22,856 bases of DNA from Actinomortierella ambigua (GCA_016098155.1 JAAAJB010000558.1:1-22856); one strand, 5' to 3'. Positions 8,757 through 19,427 are shown, counted from the first letter of the stretch. Notes: generated by a model not told the origin, from the letters alone. Numbers and translations are program-made.

Positions 8757-11700
8757 TTAATCCACATAGATCATCAGTTTGCCGCCACTGCGGTCTGCAG
8801 CTTCACGCCAATCTGCATCACTCCGGATAGGCGTGAATTCACCAAGGGCGTCACGACAGCTGAGTTCCCTTTGGTCCGTGTGCAGGCGCTCAAAGATCTT
8901 TTGCTGCAATGTCCGGAAGCTGACCGACACCGGTATCCTCATAGCCATGATGTCATCCTGGAACGAGATCTTCAGCTTGATGTTCTCTTCAGACGCACCC
9001 GATCCTCCACCTCCACCCGGTGTGTTATTAGGGAATGTTGACTGCGAACGCAGGCTCGGCGATCCATTGGTCGAGGGTGGGTCGTCCGTATACGACCTAA
9101 AGCTGCCAGGACCCTGCGATCTAGATTGGAAGACGGCTCGTGGACCGCCAGAAGGTGAGGCGCGCGATGCCGACGAGGCCGCGCGCTCGCGGCCCATCGC
9201 CGGAGAAGAGCTACCGCCCGCGCTGGGCGGTGTTTCGGTATCCCCTTCCTTCAGTGCAAAGAGCTTGTCAACCAACGGGTGCAGAATAATCCTCGGAGGC
9301 ATCTTCACCAGCGACTTGACATAATCATCCAAGTCGTTGCGGCGCGAGGCCGAGACCGAGTCTGTCACAACGCTCAGTGGAATCGGCATGTAAGGGAGGA
9401 TGCGGGGCTGGTCGCCAACGCGGCCCGACTCCACCGGAAACTCTTCTAGCAGTGCAATGTGGAAGTCGTAAAAGTCTTCATACAGACGGTAGAGGTGGCG
9501 CACCGCACCCGAACCAAGCTCGATGCGGACCGAGTACCAATACTGGTCCTCCTCATGGTGGAACGACTCGACGGTTGCCTGCACGATTTGATTGGGGTGG
9601 ACCTGATGTTGATGCTGATGGTGGTGCTCCTGGCCATATCCAGAGTCCTGCATGTTGTCCTCCATGCGGCCAGACGAGCTATACGATGCATTGGGCGTCC
9701 TGTTTCCTGGGGGCTCCTCGCGAATAGGCTAGTTTGATGAGAAAAAGTCATTCCAAGCGCAGATGTTAGTTTGTATTTTCAAGAGAAATGCTTGCCACCA
9801 GCGTGGCTCTCCTTATTATTATTATTAAAGTTTCCCGCGCAGAAATAGTCATTATCCACCCTCGCTTTCCTCTACTGGCTCATCCACTCGCTCCGGGTTT
9901 ATGAAAGCAAAAAAAAAAAACAATCCAGGGCACTCTTCACGTTCCCCATCTCTCTCTGGGGGTTTTGTTCACTCAGGCACTGTACCCATGCGCTGTACGA
10001 TTTTTGCTGCGAGTTACCCGCGCTTTGTGTTCTTTTTCTTTTTCCTTCAATACCCCAAAAAAAGTGCTGCACTGCATGAATGGGGGGAGAGAGAAAGAAA
10101 AGGCGCCCGAGTGCAGGAACAGAACACAGGCAAAACGAAGGACAAAAGGGAAAAACAACAAACAAGAAAAAAAAAAGGAAAAAAAGGGCTTTTTGCATGA
10201 CAAGACGAGACGAGACAAGACGAGATAACGCTAGTCGCCTCCTTCTCCTTCTCGCCCCACCTGCCTTCTTCTCCTTTGAGTTTCCAACTCCTCCCTCCTT
10301 CCCACACCCCTCCACGAGGGAATATGGCCCACACCACTTAAACTGACGAGGCCACGAGACGCCCCTTCCCCCTTTCTCCTTTGTCAGCTTGTTCACCACA
10401 CAGTTCCAGCACCACTGCCACCACTGCCACCACCACCACCCCTTCTTGCCCATACCCTCCTCGTGCTCCCCGCCAAACCCTTCTCCCCTTGTCATCTTTG
10501 AGAACCCCTGTTTTTTTAAACGTTTCCTTTCCACACAATCCTCATATCTCCACTCTCGTTTGGCTTGTTCTTTTAAAGCGATGAAAAAACAAAAAAGAAA
10601 CCCCCTCCCTCCAATCCTCACTTACAGTTCGACGATGGATATCTTCCTGTGAGGGCAATCGCCGCAGGGCTGGGTCCCTTGCCGGGGCACTAGACTTGAG
10701 ATCGCGCGACATCTTGTTCTTGAGTTGTTGGAGCGTCTGACCCTGGGGCTGTTGCTGTTGCTGATGGAGTTGCTGGAACTGCTGTGGGTGCATGGGCTGG
10801 TTTCCGGGGTACTGGTTCATAGGGATGTGGGATTGGGAGTATTGTCCTGGTGGCTCCTGGTAGGGCTGTTGTTGTTGTTGTTGTGATGGCGGTGGTGGCG
10901 ATTGTTGATGTTGTTGTTGTTGTTGTTGTTGTTGATGCTGGGATGGTGGTGACTGTGGCTGCTGTTGCTGCTGCCTTTGTGGATGGCCAGCTTCGCTCGC
11001 TTCAAGACGTCCCAAGGGAATGCTGTTGTTCTTGTAATCGAGTGCCTGCTTCTTCCACTCGTCGACACGTGGGATGGCGGTGCCAGTCTTGCGCAGGTGC
11101 TCCTGCACATCGATCGGCTTGTTGGTGGCCATGTCGCGAATCTCGATAAAACTGGCCGGAATGAGACCCGGTCCTCCCAGTCGGCCAATGGGTTTGGCAA
11201 CATACCACTCCTCGTTCGACTGGGCAATCACCAGAATGGCATCACCCACTTTGGCATCCAGCTCGTCGGGCCGCTCAGCGCCAAAGTCAAACAGAACGAT
11301 TCCGTATAAGGGTGCGCATTTCGGCAAGGCTGGTGAAGGTGTCGCTGGTGTCGTGGATCCAGCACCAGGCGCAGAAAACGAGGCGGCGGAGCCATATGGC
11401 TGCTGCTGTTGTTGCTGTTGTTGTTGTTGTTGTTGCTGTGGTTGCTGTTGCTGGTAATGTTGTTGGTGGTGCTGTTGCTGTTGATGATGGTACGCGTGTT
11501 GCTGTTGCTGGTGGTGATAGTGACCGCCTCCGTTGGACCCATGTGGCTCTTGATGGTAATGGTGCTGTTGCTGTTGCTGCTGCTGCTGCTGCTGCTGGTG
11601 ATGGTGGCTATCAAGTGAGCCATTGTTTTCCTCACCGCTGGCACCGCCGCTGTTTCGTTGCGACTTTTCCAAAACTTGAAAATAGGCGACTGGCACAAAG

Positions 11701-11927
11701 CCTCGTGCTCCTGTGATGGGGTTGCATGCCTCATACCAGTCCTCATCGTCCTCATTACCAACGACATGGTAAAAGTCGCCCTTTTGGAACGAGAGCTCCT
11801 CAGGCTGCGATGAGGCGTAGTCGTAGAGGGCCTTGATCACTTTGCGCGGTGGAGCCAAGCCTGGCGTAGTACGGCCAAGCCCGCCATTCGAGTTTTTGTT
11901 CTGCAGCGAACGTCTGAGGGATTGCAT
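8757..11927 (-). CDS. BEM1: Cell-polarity scaffold of the Bem1/Scd2 family (SH3-SH3-PX-PB1)
   Basis: Two exons: 11927-10626 and 9728-8757, phase 0, donor GTAAGTG, acceptor CTAG; 757 aa (Bem1 551, Scd2 536). The scaffold links active Cdc42, its exchange factor Cdc24 and PAK kinase at growth sites. Order: SH3-1 at about 28-88 (PPRKVIKALYDY, WYEACNP, GFVPVAYF); SH3-2 at about 203-265 (YGIVLFDF, EEWYVAKPIGRLGGPGLIP); a Cdc42-interaction-like segment WKKQALDYKNNSIPLG at 291-306; PX at about 482-596 (RHLYRLYEDFYDFH, PPRIILHPLVDKLF); PB1 at about 680-757 with the basic strand IKLKIS and no acidic OPCA motif, as expected for the partner of Cdc24. Extra length is polyglutamine and His/Gln: residues about 108-176 between the SH3 domains and about 318-402 before PX. 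Start: MQSLRRSLQ matches the short basic leader of Scd2. The intron is unusually long (897 nt). Confidence 0.93.
9729..10625 (-). other. Long (897-nt) intron of the BEM1-like gene
   Basis: It is bounded by GTAAGTG and a CTAG acceptor, with a CTAAC branch-like motif about 35 nt before the acceptor. Both borders keep phase 0 and join sequence that belongs together in the family. Other introns in this window run from roughly 90 to 465 nt. The interior is strongly strand-biased (plus-strand A/G or C/T blocks), with a short ATT repeat near 9815-9832 and repeated GACAAGACGAGA-like words at 10198-10227. The long frames inside it are low-complexity and look non-coding. Confidence 0.75.
10850..11620. 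repeat. CAG/CAA-type trinucleotide arrays coding polyglutamine
   Basis: On the minus (coding) strand several runs of CAA/CAG codons, mixed with CAC/CAT, occur near 10870-10975, 11400-11460 and 11560-11600. They lie inside the BEM1-like reading frame and code for Q-rich and H/Q-rich linkers. Runs mix the two Gln codons, so they are not pure microsatellites throughout. Plus-strand frames here (polyVal, polyLeu, polyCys) are shadows. Confidence 0.85.
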
Positions 11928-12202
11928 TCGTCGGCTGTGGTTGCTCTTTGTTTCGATTGGATTCTATATGCAGAGTTGGGTGGTGGTGGCTCGTCTCTTC
12001 CCGAGGATGAGTAGAGAAGACGGAATGAACGTGCAAGTGAGTGATGACTAATGAGAGGGAACAAGGGTCAGAATGTGAGAGGTAGCAGAAAGAGAGTGCG
12101 TAAAAAGTGGGGAGGGGAGCGACAAGATGGAGAGCGGAAAGGAAACAAAGTGCAGAGTGACGGGGCGAAGTGCTGCTGAAGGGCTGCGATAACTCAAATC
12201 GC

Positions 12203-12257
12203 AACACACAAACACACACACACACGCACATAGACAACACACACACATACACACACA
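12203..12257. repeat. CA-rich microsatellite
   Basis: An interrupted (CA)n tract, about 55 nt, upstream of the BEM1-like gene. It lies about 275-330 nt before that gene's start codon, so it is in or near its promoter or leader. Confidence 0.85.
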
Positions 12258-13421
12258 AGTGTGAGCACGAGTGGAAGGAGGCCAGTGTTCATTCACACAG
12301 GGCTCAGTTGCCAACTTGCTGCTCCTCAGCCCTTCACAAGAAGGTTCAAGCACACTAGAGATAAAAAAAATGTATGATTGCCCTTCAAATGGAGTGTGCA
12401 TGAGCGAGTGAATGATGAGACAATGTCTCCCCATCACATCGTTTGCGGTCCGCTCTCGGCTACCCCTACTCCAGATGCCCCTAGCCCTAGCCTTTTTTTT
12501 TTTTTTTTTACGTCTCGAGTGTTTGAAACAGTTTGAGATTCCCCCTTCTTCATTTACGCCCACCTATGTTGGCCCAGACCAAGACAACATCTTGCTATCC
12601 AGAGGAGGATTCTTTCGACTACATTTTGATGTTGGACTAAAAAGAGTGAAAAAAGGGGGGAGGAGGGAATCTCGCGCTATTTTCCAAGAAGGCGAGAGCA
12701 CTGACCGAGATGAACCAACAAGAACTGAAGGCAAGCCTGTTAAACACAAGAGAATCAGGGTAAATGCTCTCTTCATCTTGGTCAGCCTGCAGCTGTACAT
12801 TTGCGAAATGACAGAGAGCGATCCAAGGATAGCAAGGTATGCTCTGACGCGAGAGCGGGGACAAAGGCGAGAGATGGAGAGTATAGATGGTTGGAGAGAG
12901 ATAAGTGACCGAGAGAGGGGAAAAAAAAAGAGTTGTCCAATCCCCTTCCCCCGCCTTGCCTGTGCTGTGTGCCCATCCACATGATTTTGTCTCAGGAAAA
13001 GCTTCTCCACCCGTCAGCATCCAAACAGTTGATGACAACAGTTCAACGGTCGAACATCACTCCCCTTGAGAATGGCTTTGTGGACACACAAGTGCCTGTT
13101 TAGGCAAAACCTTTTATGCCCTGTGCCATTTTCCCATCAACATTGCAGCGACAGTCACTATGGCTGTTTTCCGTGCATGCGTGACGCCTTCGGTGCAAAG
13201 CAGTGCGGCGCGTTGCTGCCATCTCGTTTCCATTGACGAATCCCCAGACAATTGATCCCCTTCACCACCATCGCTATTTTTGATGAGGCTAAAGAATCTT
13301 TGGAGCGTACAAGAAAAGCGGCGCATCCTCACGTCAAAGACTAATCATGCAACCAAGCGATTTTACTCAAAGGCTGGGCTAACAGACGGCGCTTCCGTCT
13401 TGTCATTTTGCCATCGTCTTC

Positions 13422-13446
13422 TTTTTTTTTTTTTTTTTTTTTTTTT
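13422..13446. repeat. T25 homopolymer
   Basis: An uninterrupted run of 25 T on the plus strand in the gene-free region. Similar runs are T17 at 12493-12509 and A27 at 20664-20690. Exact lengths may be sequencing-dependent. Confidence 0.85.
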
Positions 13447-14946
13447 AGTATCCCTTGCCCTGCATGTGCGGTTAGACTTGTCACCAAACACTAAACATGT
13501 TCCAACCGCAATCCAGGCTGTTTTGTGTTCATGGTCATCATCCTCTGCCCTTTGTCAGTCGGCTTGGTTAGGCAATTGAAACCAAGGCGATATCTGTATC
13601 ACGAAAGAAGCTCCTATGTGGTCAATTGACTGGTACCGCGCCTCTTTTTCCCAGATTGTGCTCTGATGGCCCGCCGTAGCCATAAACGGGCTCTTTCGAC
13701 AAACCCACGGGTGCACTAAACAATAATCTAAGGCCTTGGTAAAACACCGCCTTTGGAAAAGGATATCAACCAAAAAAGAGGGCTTTTGTCCTTCCCATGC
13801 GCCCGCAATTGACTGAAGCTTCCAACTGTTGTTGCGCGCCGCATCGGCGAAAAGACAGAACACTTGTAGCACCAAAGATCTGTTTGGATAATGCATGCAT
13901 TGCCTCAGCAAGAAGAGGAGAAGGAAAAACTAAAGCGCAGCGAGACTTGTCCGATTGCCTCCACGACTTTTTATTTCGACGAAGAATAAAATGATTCCTG
14001 AGCATTAGGCTTAAATGCGTCTTCTGGTCTGAATAGCTGGAGCATCGTTGCGTGTTGCCCCGCCTCCCATAGAAGTGAGGCCTGCTACGCCGCATTTCCG
14101 AAATTCCAAGATATCTGCAGCGATGAAGGCAAGGTCTCGCTATTGAAGTCGACGGCAGAAATGGCGCACATACGCCATACAGTGTGTACGACGAGATAGG
14201 GCTAGGTGCTATATTTTTTGGAGGCCCTGTTGTAGATATCAACCTTCGTCTTCCTTCGTGCTCAAACGACCACAGTATGCGAGCGGGCACAAATAAACTT
14301 TGAGCTGCTGTGGGATCTGATATGTAGCTTTTTCAAGACAAAGGAACCAGAGGGATAAGACATGGGGAGGGGCGAGGTGTGTTCCAAATACTATGAAGAT
14401 TGATCAACAAGGTTGGAGGTGCAGATGTGTAGTATGCTCTTCAGGGGCAGATTCCGAAGGGTGTGGCAAGAAAGACAAAGTCCCTGGGAAAGCAGGGAAC
14501 ACGTTTAACCGTTCGGCGCGCTTTGTGTATGTGGAGGACTGTCCACGCCGTCAACAGCAAGTCGAGATCCTCTCCCATTTCCCGGAAGGAGAGCATGATT
14601 GAGATGCCTCTGTTTTTTTTTTCAAACCCAACTGCATGTCTCTCCCATCTCCCTCGTGTACAGTACTGTACGTACTGTAGTCTTCAATGGACGGAACAGA
14701 CTCGGTAAATTCACACAGGCGGTAAATTGCAACCAACCATGGTGCCGTAGCTTGCGTTTTTAGTTTGATCGGCCTCAAGCTTTAGGACGTGGCAGGATCT
14801 CCCACGAGATTACACAAGGCGGCTTGCATTGTGCATTCTGCCCTGTGCCTCAGATACAGTGCAGAGTCGAGATTGCCCATTCTCAAGCCCACTCTCTGTC
14901 TTGCTGGTGGTAACACACTCAACGAAAGAGAGAGAGGGAGAAAGGA

Positions 14947-14948
<2 letters not shown>

Positions 14949-14971
<23 letters not shown>
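14949..14971. repeat. GA microsatellite
   Basis: About 11 GA repeats within a longer purine tract (14931-14999) about 220-280 nt before the cytidine deaminase start. Confidence 0.85.
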
Positions 14972-14977
<6 letters not shown>

Positions 14978-15111
14978 AAAAGAAACAACAGGAGGGAGAA
15001 GTAGCCAAGGAGCCGAAAGGGTGGCTCCGGCGTGCCGGAGGTTACAGCACATCCGTCGCCACACGGCATAGTTCAGTTGCACAGCACAGCTGCAGCCCTC
15101 CCTTACTCCTC

Positions 15112-15118
15112 TATAAAA
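15112..15118 (+). promoter_or_regulatory. TATA box of the cytidine deaminase gene
   Basis: TATAAAA about 96-102 nt before the start codon, followed by a pyrimidine-rich stretch that ends in the ATG context GCCATG. The position fits a fungal TATA box with a leader of some tens of nucleotides. Confidence 0.6.
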
Positions 15119-15177
15119 CCCTCTTCCCTCTTCTCGAACTGACTCACGCCCCTCCACCCTCCTCTCCTCTCCACCCT

Positions 15178-15207
15178 ACATTCACATTCACATTCACATT
15201 CACATTC
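15178..15207 (+). repeat. Five perfect ACATTC hexamer repeats just before the CDA start codon
   Basis: Five tandem copies of ACATTC end 6 nt before the ATG at 15214. Given the TATA box at 15112 they almost certainly lie in the transcribed leader. No function is known to me; RNA-binding or simple slippage are both possible. Confidence 0.9.
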
Positions 15208-15213
15208 ACCGCC

Positions 15214-16241
15214 ATGTCGTCCCCACTTACCGAAGACCAAATTGAAGAATTGATCACAAAGGCATTGGATGGTAACCCTAAATCTCAGAGTGGAGGAGGA
15301 CAGACCTTGCTGAGTTTTTCTGTTTAACGGTGCTGGGTTGTTGCTCACACATCCTGTCCGTTTGTCCCCCTCTTTCGTTGTCGTTGTGTGGTCCCTCGTG
15401 GGACATTCTCCTCTTCTGTGGCTCCTTCCGCGATCGAACAACGGTGCTCTCGGCTTTCCCATGGCAAAAAAGCCCGCACTTACTCTTACTCGCCATACTC
15501 AAAGTTCCGTGTTGGCGCCGCCCTGCTGACGCAGGATGGCAAGATCTTTCAAGGTACGAGATGCCCCTACACAAGTCGTAGCCCTTTGTCCAACGACATT
15601 GTCTCTGCTTCCTAACACTCAATTGGCCCGGTTTCTCTCTTCCTTACACCTTGACCGCTATGATCAACTAGGTTGTAATGTCGAAAATGCATCTTACGGT
15701 AAGCAACGACAGAGAGAAGACAGCCTGTTCTTCTGTGTCCCATTTTGCCTGCACTGCCTACAACAAAGACTTGTCTCCAAGGCAAGACACCATCAGTCGA
15801 CCTAATGAAATTCCTCACTTCCTTTTTTTCCCATCCTAGGAGGAGCTATCTGTGCTGAGCGGACAGCATTTGTCAAGGCTGTGGTAAGCAATGCATTGTC
15901 CACCTGATCAAGATGATATTGCTGCTGTTGTTGCAATCACAAGCTTTCAAAGCAGTTGAAGAAAACAACAAAAAAATCTTGTAAACATGCCAGCCTTCAC
16001 TGACCTAACCGCGTCCATTGTCCAATCAAACTGCACTTCATTCCATCCGGCCTTACTTCGGGCTTTCAACGCGAATCGGATGGTGGTGGGTATTCAAATG
16101 GATATTTCTGGCTCTTGGGGCCAATGCCAATCTTGATCCGATATTGATCAGAGTGAGGGCCATCGCCGCTTTAGGGCTATTGGTGTTTCCTGGTAGGTGT
16201 TTCTCTCGATGCTGATACAGGGTTCGCAACACACATGCACG

Positions 16242-16272
<31 letters not shown>

Positions 16273-16780
16273 ACCACACGATCAAGACTTGTCAAGGGCG
16301 AGTACCCCAATAGTGTCCTAGTATTAACTGATTGAATGCACTATGAATTCTTAGCGACTTTCCCAGCTACATTACGCCATGTGGTATCTGCAGGTAAGAA
16401 CTTGCAACCTGTCCCATGCCATAGTCCCTCAATGACAAACTTGACCCAACGGGCGTAGCAGAGGATTGCAGTGCCTTTAACACGCCCATCAAGTCAAAGC
16501 CCTTTCGCTCTCGTCACTCCAAACAAAAAAAAAAACAAGAGCACGACCTTGGTGCGTTTCACCCCCTCTTCGCCACAGATGTGTTTTTATCGACTCTAAT
16601 CACTCAACGTCTCTCACCGTGCCTCCAATGCCTTTGGCCACTAGACAATTCATGAACGAGTTTGGCAAGAACCTGGAGATCTTTTTTATCAACCCCGATC
16701 GCGCGTACAAACGCGCCATCCTGGCCGACTTGTTGCCCCATGCATTCGGGCCTGAGGATGTCGATCAGGTTGAAAAGTAA
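15214..16780 (+). CDS. CDD1: Cytidine deaminase (zinc-dependent, small tetrameric type)
   Basis: Seven exons: 15214-15271, 15473-15553, 15672-15698, 15840-15883, 16152-16192, 16355-16393 and 16645-16780, giving 141 aa (yeast Cdd1 has 142). It hydrolyses cytidine and deoxycytidine to uridine and deoxyuridine in pyrimidine salvage. The substrate-binding block SYSPYSKFRVGAALL and NVENASY precede the catalytic ICAER, with zinc ligand Cys60 and proton-shuttle Glu62. The other two zinc ligands are Cys93 and Cys96 in TPCGICRQFMNEF. Spacing (C-x32-C-x2-C) is as in the B. subtilis enzyme. All junctions keep frame. The first intron ends in an unusual purine-rich AAAAAAG acceptor, the least certain border; it is chosen because it restores LDAR-x-YSYSPYS. 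The exons are tiny (27-136 nt) and six introns interrupt a 426-nt coding sequence. The last ~25 residues are ordinary for the family. Confidence 0.93.
16246..16272. repeat. GA microsatellite in CDA intron 5
   Basis: About 13 GA repeats inside the intron between exons 5 and 6 of the cytidine deaminase gene. Confidence 0.8.
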
Positions 16781-17236
16781 ATCATTGCAACGACAGCACA
16801 GTTGCCTGCTACTGCCTTTATTTTTTTTTGTAGCGCATTATTAAAGACGTTGTTTGTGTTCGCGCCCTGAGAAGAGAGAGAGGAGAAAGGGGAGGAAATG
16901 CAATGCTTGCAATGCAACACCGAGATTTGCCACCATGCTTGTCGTGGAATCTGCAGTCGTGCGAGTTGCGGATTGTTTCCCTTTGGCTCAGGAAAAGGAA
17001 GGCGAGAGAAGATTGAATGGCGCACGCCCATTGGTTGCCAGAGAGGAAGCTCGAGAGACAAAACCTAATAGGGCGGAGGAGGAGGAGGGGGATATGAGCG
17101 ACGCGAGTTTTTGTGCCAGCAGCCCATCTCTCTTTCTCCTCTCCCTCTCAACTCCATCCACTCTCCATCTCTTTCCTCCCCTCCCCCCTCCCCTTCCTTC
17201 TCCCTTGGTCAACGACGTACACGTCGCTCGGTTACG
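16781..17236 (+). promoter_or_regulatory. SEC61 upstream region with a strong CT tract
   Basis: These 456 bp lie between the CDA stop and the SEC61 start. The last 110 nt before the ATG (about 17125-17215) are almost all C and T, a pattern often seen before highly expressed fungal genes. No TATA box or exon is apparent. Confidence 0.5.
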
Positions 17237-19427
17237 ATGGCTGGCTGTAAGTACTCTCTTCTTTATTCGTACGCTATCTTTCCAGAACGACTCGCATCAC
17301 GCCCGCTTGTGATGCACCTCACGGATCCCACGACCAAGGACTCCAAGGATGCGAAATGAAGGCTGCGCCAGACACACACTACTCTCAACGTCTCGAGAGT
17401 AAAGACGATATACATACTGTGCAACAAGAAAGCCGACAGTATCACACCCAGCTTCGTTGGTCTGTAGGCGCATTCAACTCGTCGACACCACGCTGGGTCG
17501 CTTTGGAGAGATCTGATGGAGAACTCCATCTCATCTGATCCGCTCGAACCTTGTGCCAACAGGGCGACAAACCCGCTCCTTGCAACCAAGGCCAGCACAT
17601 GGGCGTGCCAGTTCTTTTGCAGCCACCCTCCTCCTACCTTTTACACCGTCTTTTCCTATGAAGAGCGCATTCCACAAGTGGCTAACCCGTTCTTATTGCA
17701 TTCTCCCACAGTCCGCTTCCTCCACTTGATCCGGCCTTTCATGGCTGTGTTGCCTGAAATTGCTGCCCCTGAACGCAAGGTAAGAGGGCCGCTTCAAGAA
17801 AGCAGTTGGATGGGAGGGTAGACTATGGATCATCCCAGCCTTTCTTTTCTTTTCCTTTCTTCTCCTTGCTTAGTAGAGACATCTCTCGTTGACTGAACCC
17901 ACTTTTACCTTCTCATACACCTTCCTACCTTTTTTCTGCCATTAGATTCCTTTCCGCCAAAAGGTTCTCTGGACTGCTGTGACCCTTTTCATTTTCTTGG
18001 TCTGCTCCCAGGTCCCCCTGTACGGCATCATGTCGTCCGACTCGTCGGATCCTCTCTTCTGGATGCGTGCTATTCTCGCCTCCAACCGTGGTACCCTTAT
18101 GGAACTCGGTATTACTCCCATTGTCACCTCTGGAATGTTCATGCAGCTGCTGGCCGGTGCCAACCTGATTGAGGTTGACTATTCGCTCAAGGAGGACCGC
18201 TCTCTCTTCAACGGTGCCCAGAAGCGTAAGTGATTTTGCAGAGAGATCCCTCTCCATCCCATTCTACCCTTCACTCCCTACCAACGACCCTGAAGAACAC
18301 CGTTTAGCTCACAGACATACTGACATTCATATTCGCCCCCCCCCCTTTTTTTTCTAGTCTTTGCTGTCTTGATCGCTTTCGGTCAGGCCACTGTTTCGGT
18401 GATGAACGGCCTGTACGGTCCTCCCTCAGAGTTGGGTGCCGGCATCTGCTTGCTCCTGATTCTTCAGTTGGTCGTGGCTGGTGTCATCGTTGTTCTCCTG
18501 GACGAGCTTCTCCAGAAGGGCTATGGTCTCGGCTCTGGTATCTCGCTCTTCATCGCCACCAACGTCTGCGAGACCATCCTGTGGAAGGCCCTCTCCCCCA
18601 CCACCTACAACGTTGGCAACGGTCCCGAGTTCGAGGGCGCCCTGATTGCACTGTTCCACCTGCTCTTCACTCGCTCAAACAAGACCCGTGCCCTCAAGGA
18701 TGCCTTCTATCGCCAGAACCTGCCCAACGTCATGAACCTGCTTGCCACGATTCTCATTTTCGGCATCGTCATCTACCTGCAGGGCTTCCGTGTTGAGCTC
18801 CCCGTCAAGTCCTCCCGCTTCCGTGGCCAGCGTGGTACTTACCCCGTCAAGCTCTTCTACACCTCCAACATGCCCATCATGCTGCAGTCGGCCTTGACCT
18901 CCAACTTGTTCATGATCTCGCAGATGGTCTTCAACCGTTTCCCCGAGAACATCCTTGTCCGTATCCTCGGCACCTGGAAGCCCTACCAGGGCACCAGCCA
19001 GATGGTTGCCTCCGGTGGTCTGGCTTACTACATTTCGCCCCCTCACAGCATCACTGAGGCTCTCACCGATCCCATTCACACCGTTGTCTACATCACCTTC
19101 ATGCTGACTGCCTGCGCCTTGCTGTCCAAGACCTGGATTGAGGTGTCTGGCTCGTCGCCCCGTGATGTTGCCAAGCAGCTCAAGGACCAGAACATGGTCA
19201 TGGCTGGTCACCGTGATGCCTCCATGTACAAGGAGCTGAAGCGTGTCATTCCCACTGCTGCCGCCTTTGGTGGTGCTGTCCTCGGTGCCGTCTCGGTTCT
19301 GGCTGATTTGATCGGCGCCATTGGCTCTGGCACGGGTATTCTGCTCTGCACCACCATCATCTACCAGTACTGGGAGATGTTCGTCAAGGAGAGCATCGAG
19401 TCTTCTGGCGACGCCCTTGCTTTTTAA
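17237..19427 (+). CDS. SEC61: Protein translocon subunit Sec61 alpha
   Basis: Four exons: 17237-17246, 17712-17779, 17946-18225 and 18358-19427, giving 475 aa (human SEC61A1 has 476). It forms the protein-conducting channel of the ER membrane together with Sec61 beta and gamma. The sequence matches the family throughout: [37 protein letters not shown] and the plug-region [12 protein letters not shown], then [23 protein letters not shown] text (here [18 protein letters not shown]), the ribosome-contact loop [18 protein letters not shown] and the closing [11 protein letters not shown]. Ten membrane segments are expected from the family. The first coding exon is only ATGGCTGGCT, split inside the fourth codon, and the first intron is 465 nt. 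Donors are GTAAGT, GTAAGA and GTAAGT; acceptors CACAG, TTAG, CTAG. Codon use is strongly C/G-ending with few rare codons, as expected for high expression. Confidence 0.97.

Larger units (their letters stand above)
11928..15213. other. Long intergenic region between divergent BEM1-like and CDA genes, no gene recognised
   Basis: About 3.3 kb with no convincing coding frame, tRNA-like B box or other RNA signal that I can see. It contains a CA/CACA tract (12203-12257), T runs at 12493-12509 and 13422-13446, a GA tract (14949-14971) and other purine blocks. The ends must contain the promoters and leaders of the two flanking divergent genes. The longest frame (minus strand 13766-14290) has no recognisable motif and poor codon character. 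Regulatory DNA, a fast-evolving non-coding RNA, or old transposon debris are all possible. Confidence 0.55.

Noticed and set aside
8757..9665. A separate PX-PB1 protein starting at the Met at 9665
   Set aside because: The upstream frame stays open to a good acceptor at 9729, phase matches the SH3 exon, and the joined domain order is exactly that of Bem1/Scd2.
9899..10621. 240-codon minus-strand frame inside the BEM1-like intron
   Set aside because: Low-complexity (runs of W, G, F, R/K) arising from purine/pyrimidine strand bias, and it lies between perfect splice borders that join SH3 and PX parts.
11312..11716. Plus-strand frames coding long Val, Leu or Cys runs
   Set aside because: Antisense shadows of the CAG/CAA arrays in the BEM1-like gene.
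12203..12257. Repeat arrays considered as CRISPR-like or telomeric
   Set aside because: These are plain CA and GA microsatellites with no spacers and no telomere-type unit; the organism is eukaryotic.
13766..14290. Minus-strand 174-codon frame in the gene-free region
   Set aside because: No recognisable motif, scattered Cys/Arg/Ser composition typical of chance frames, no splice or promoter context.
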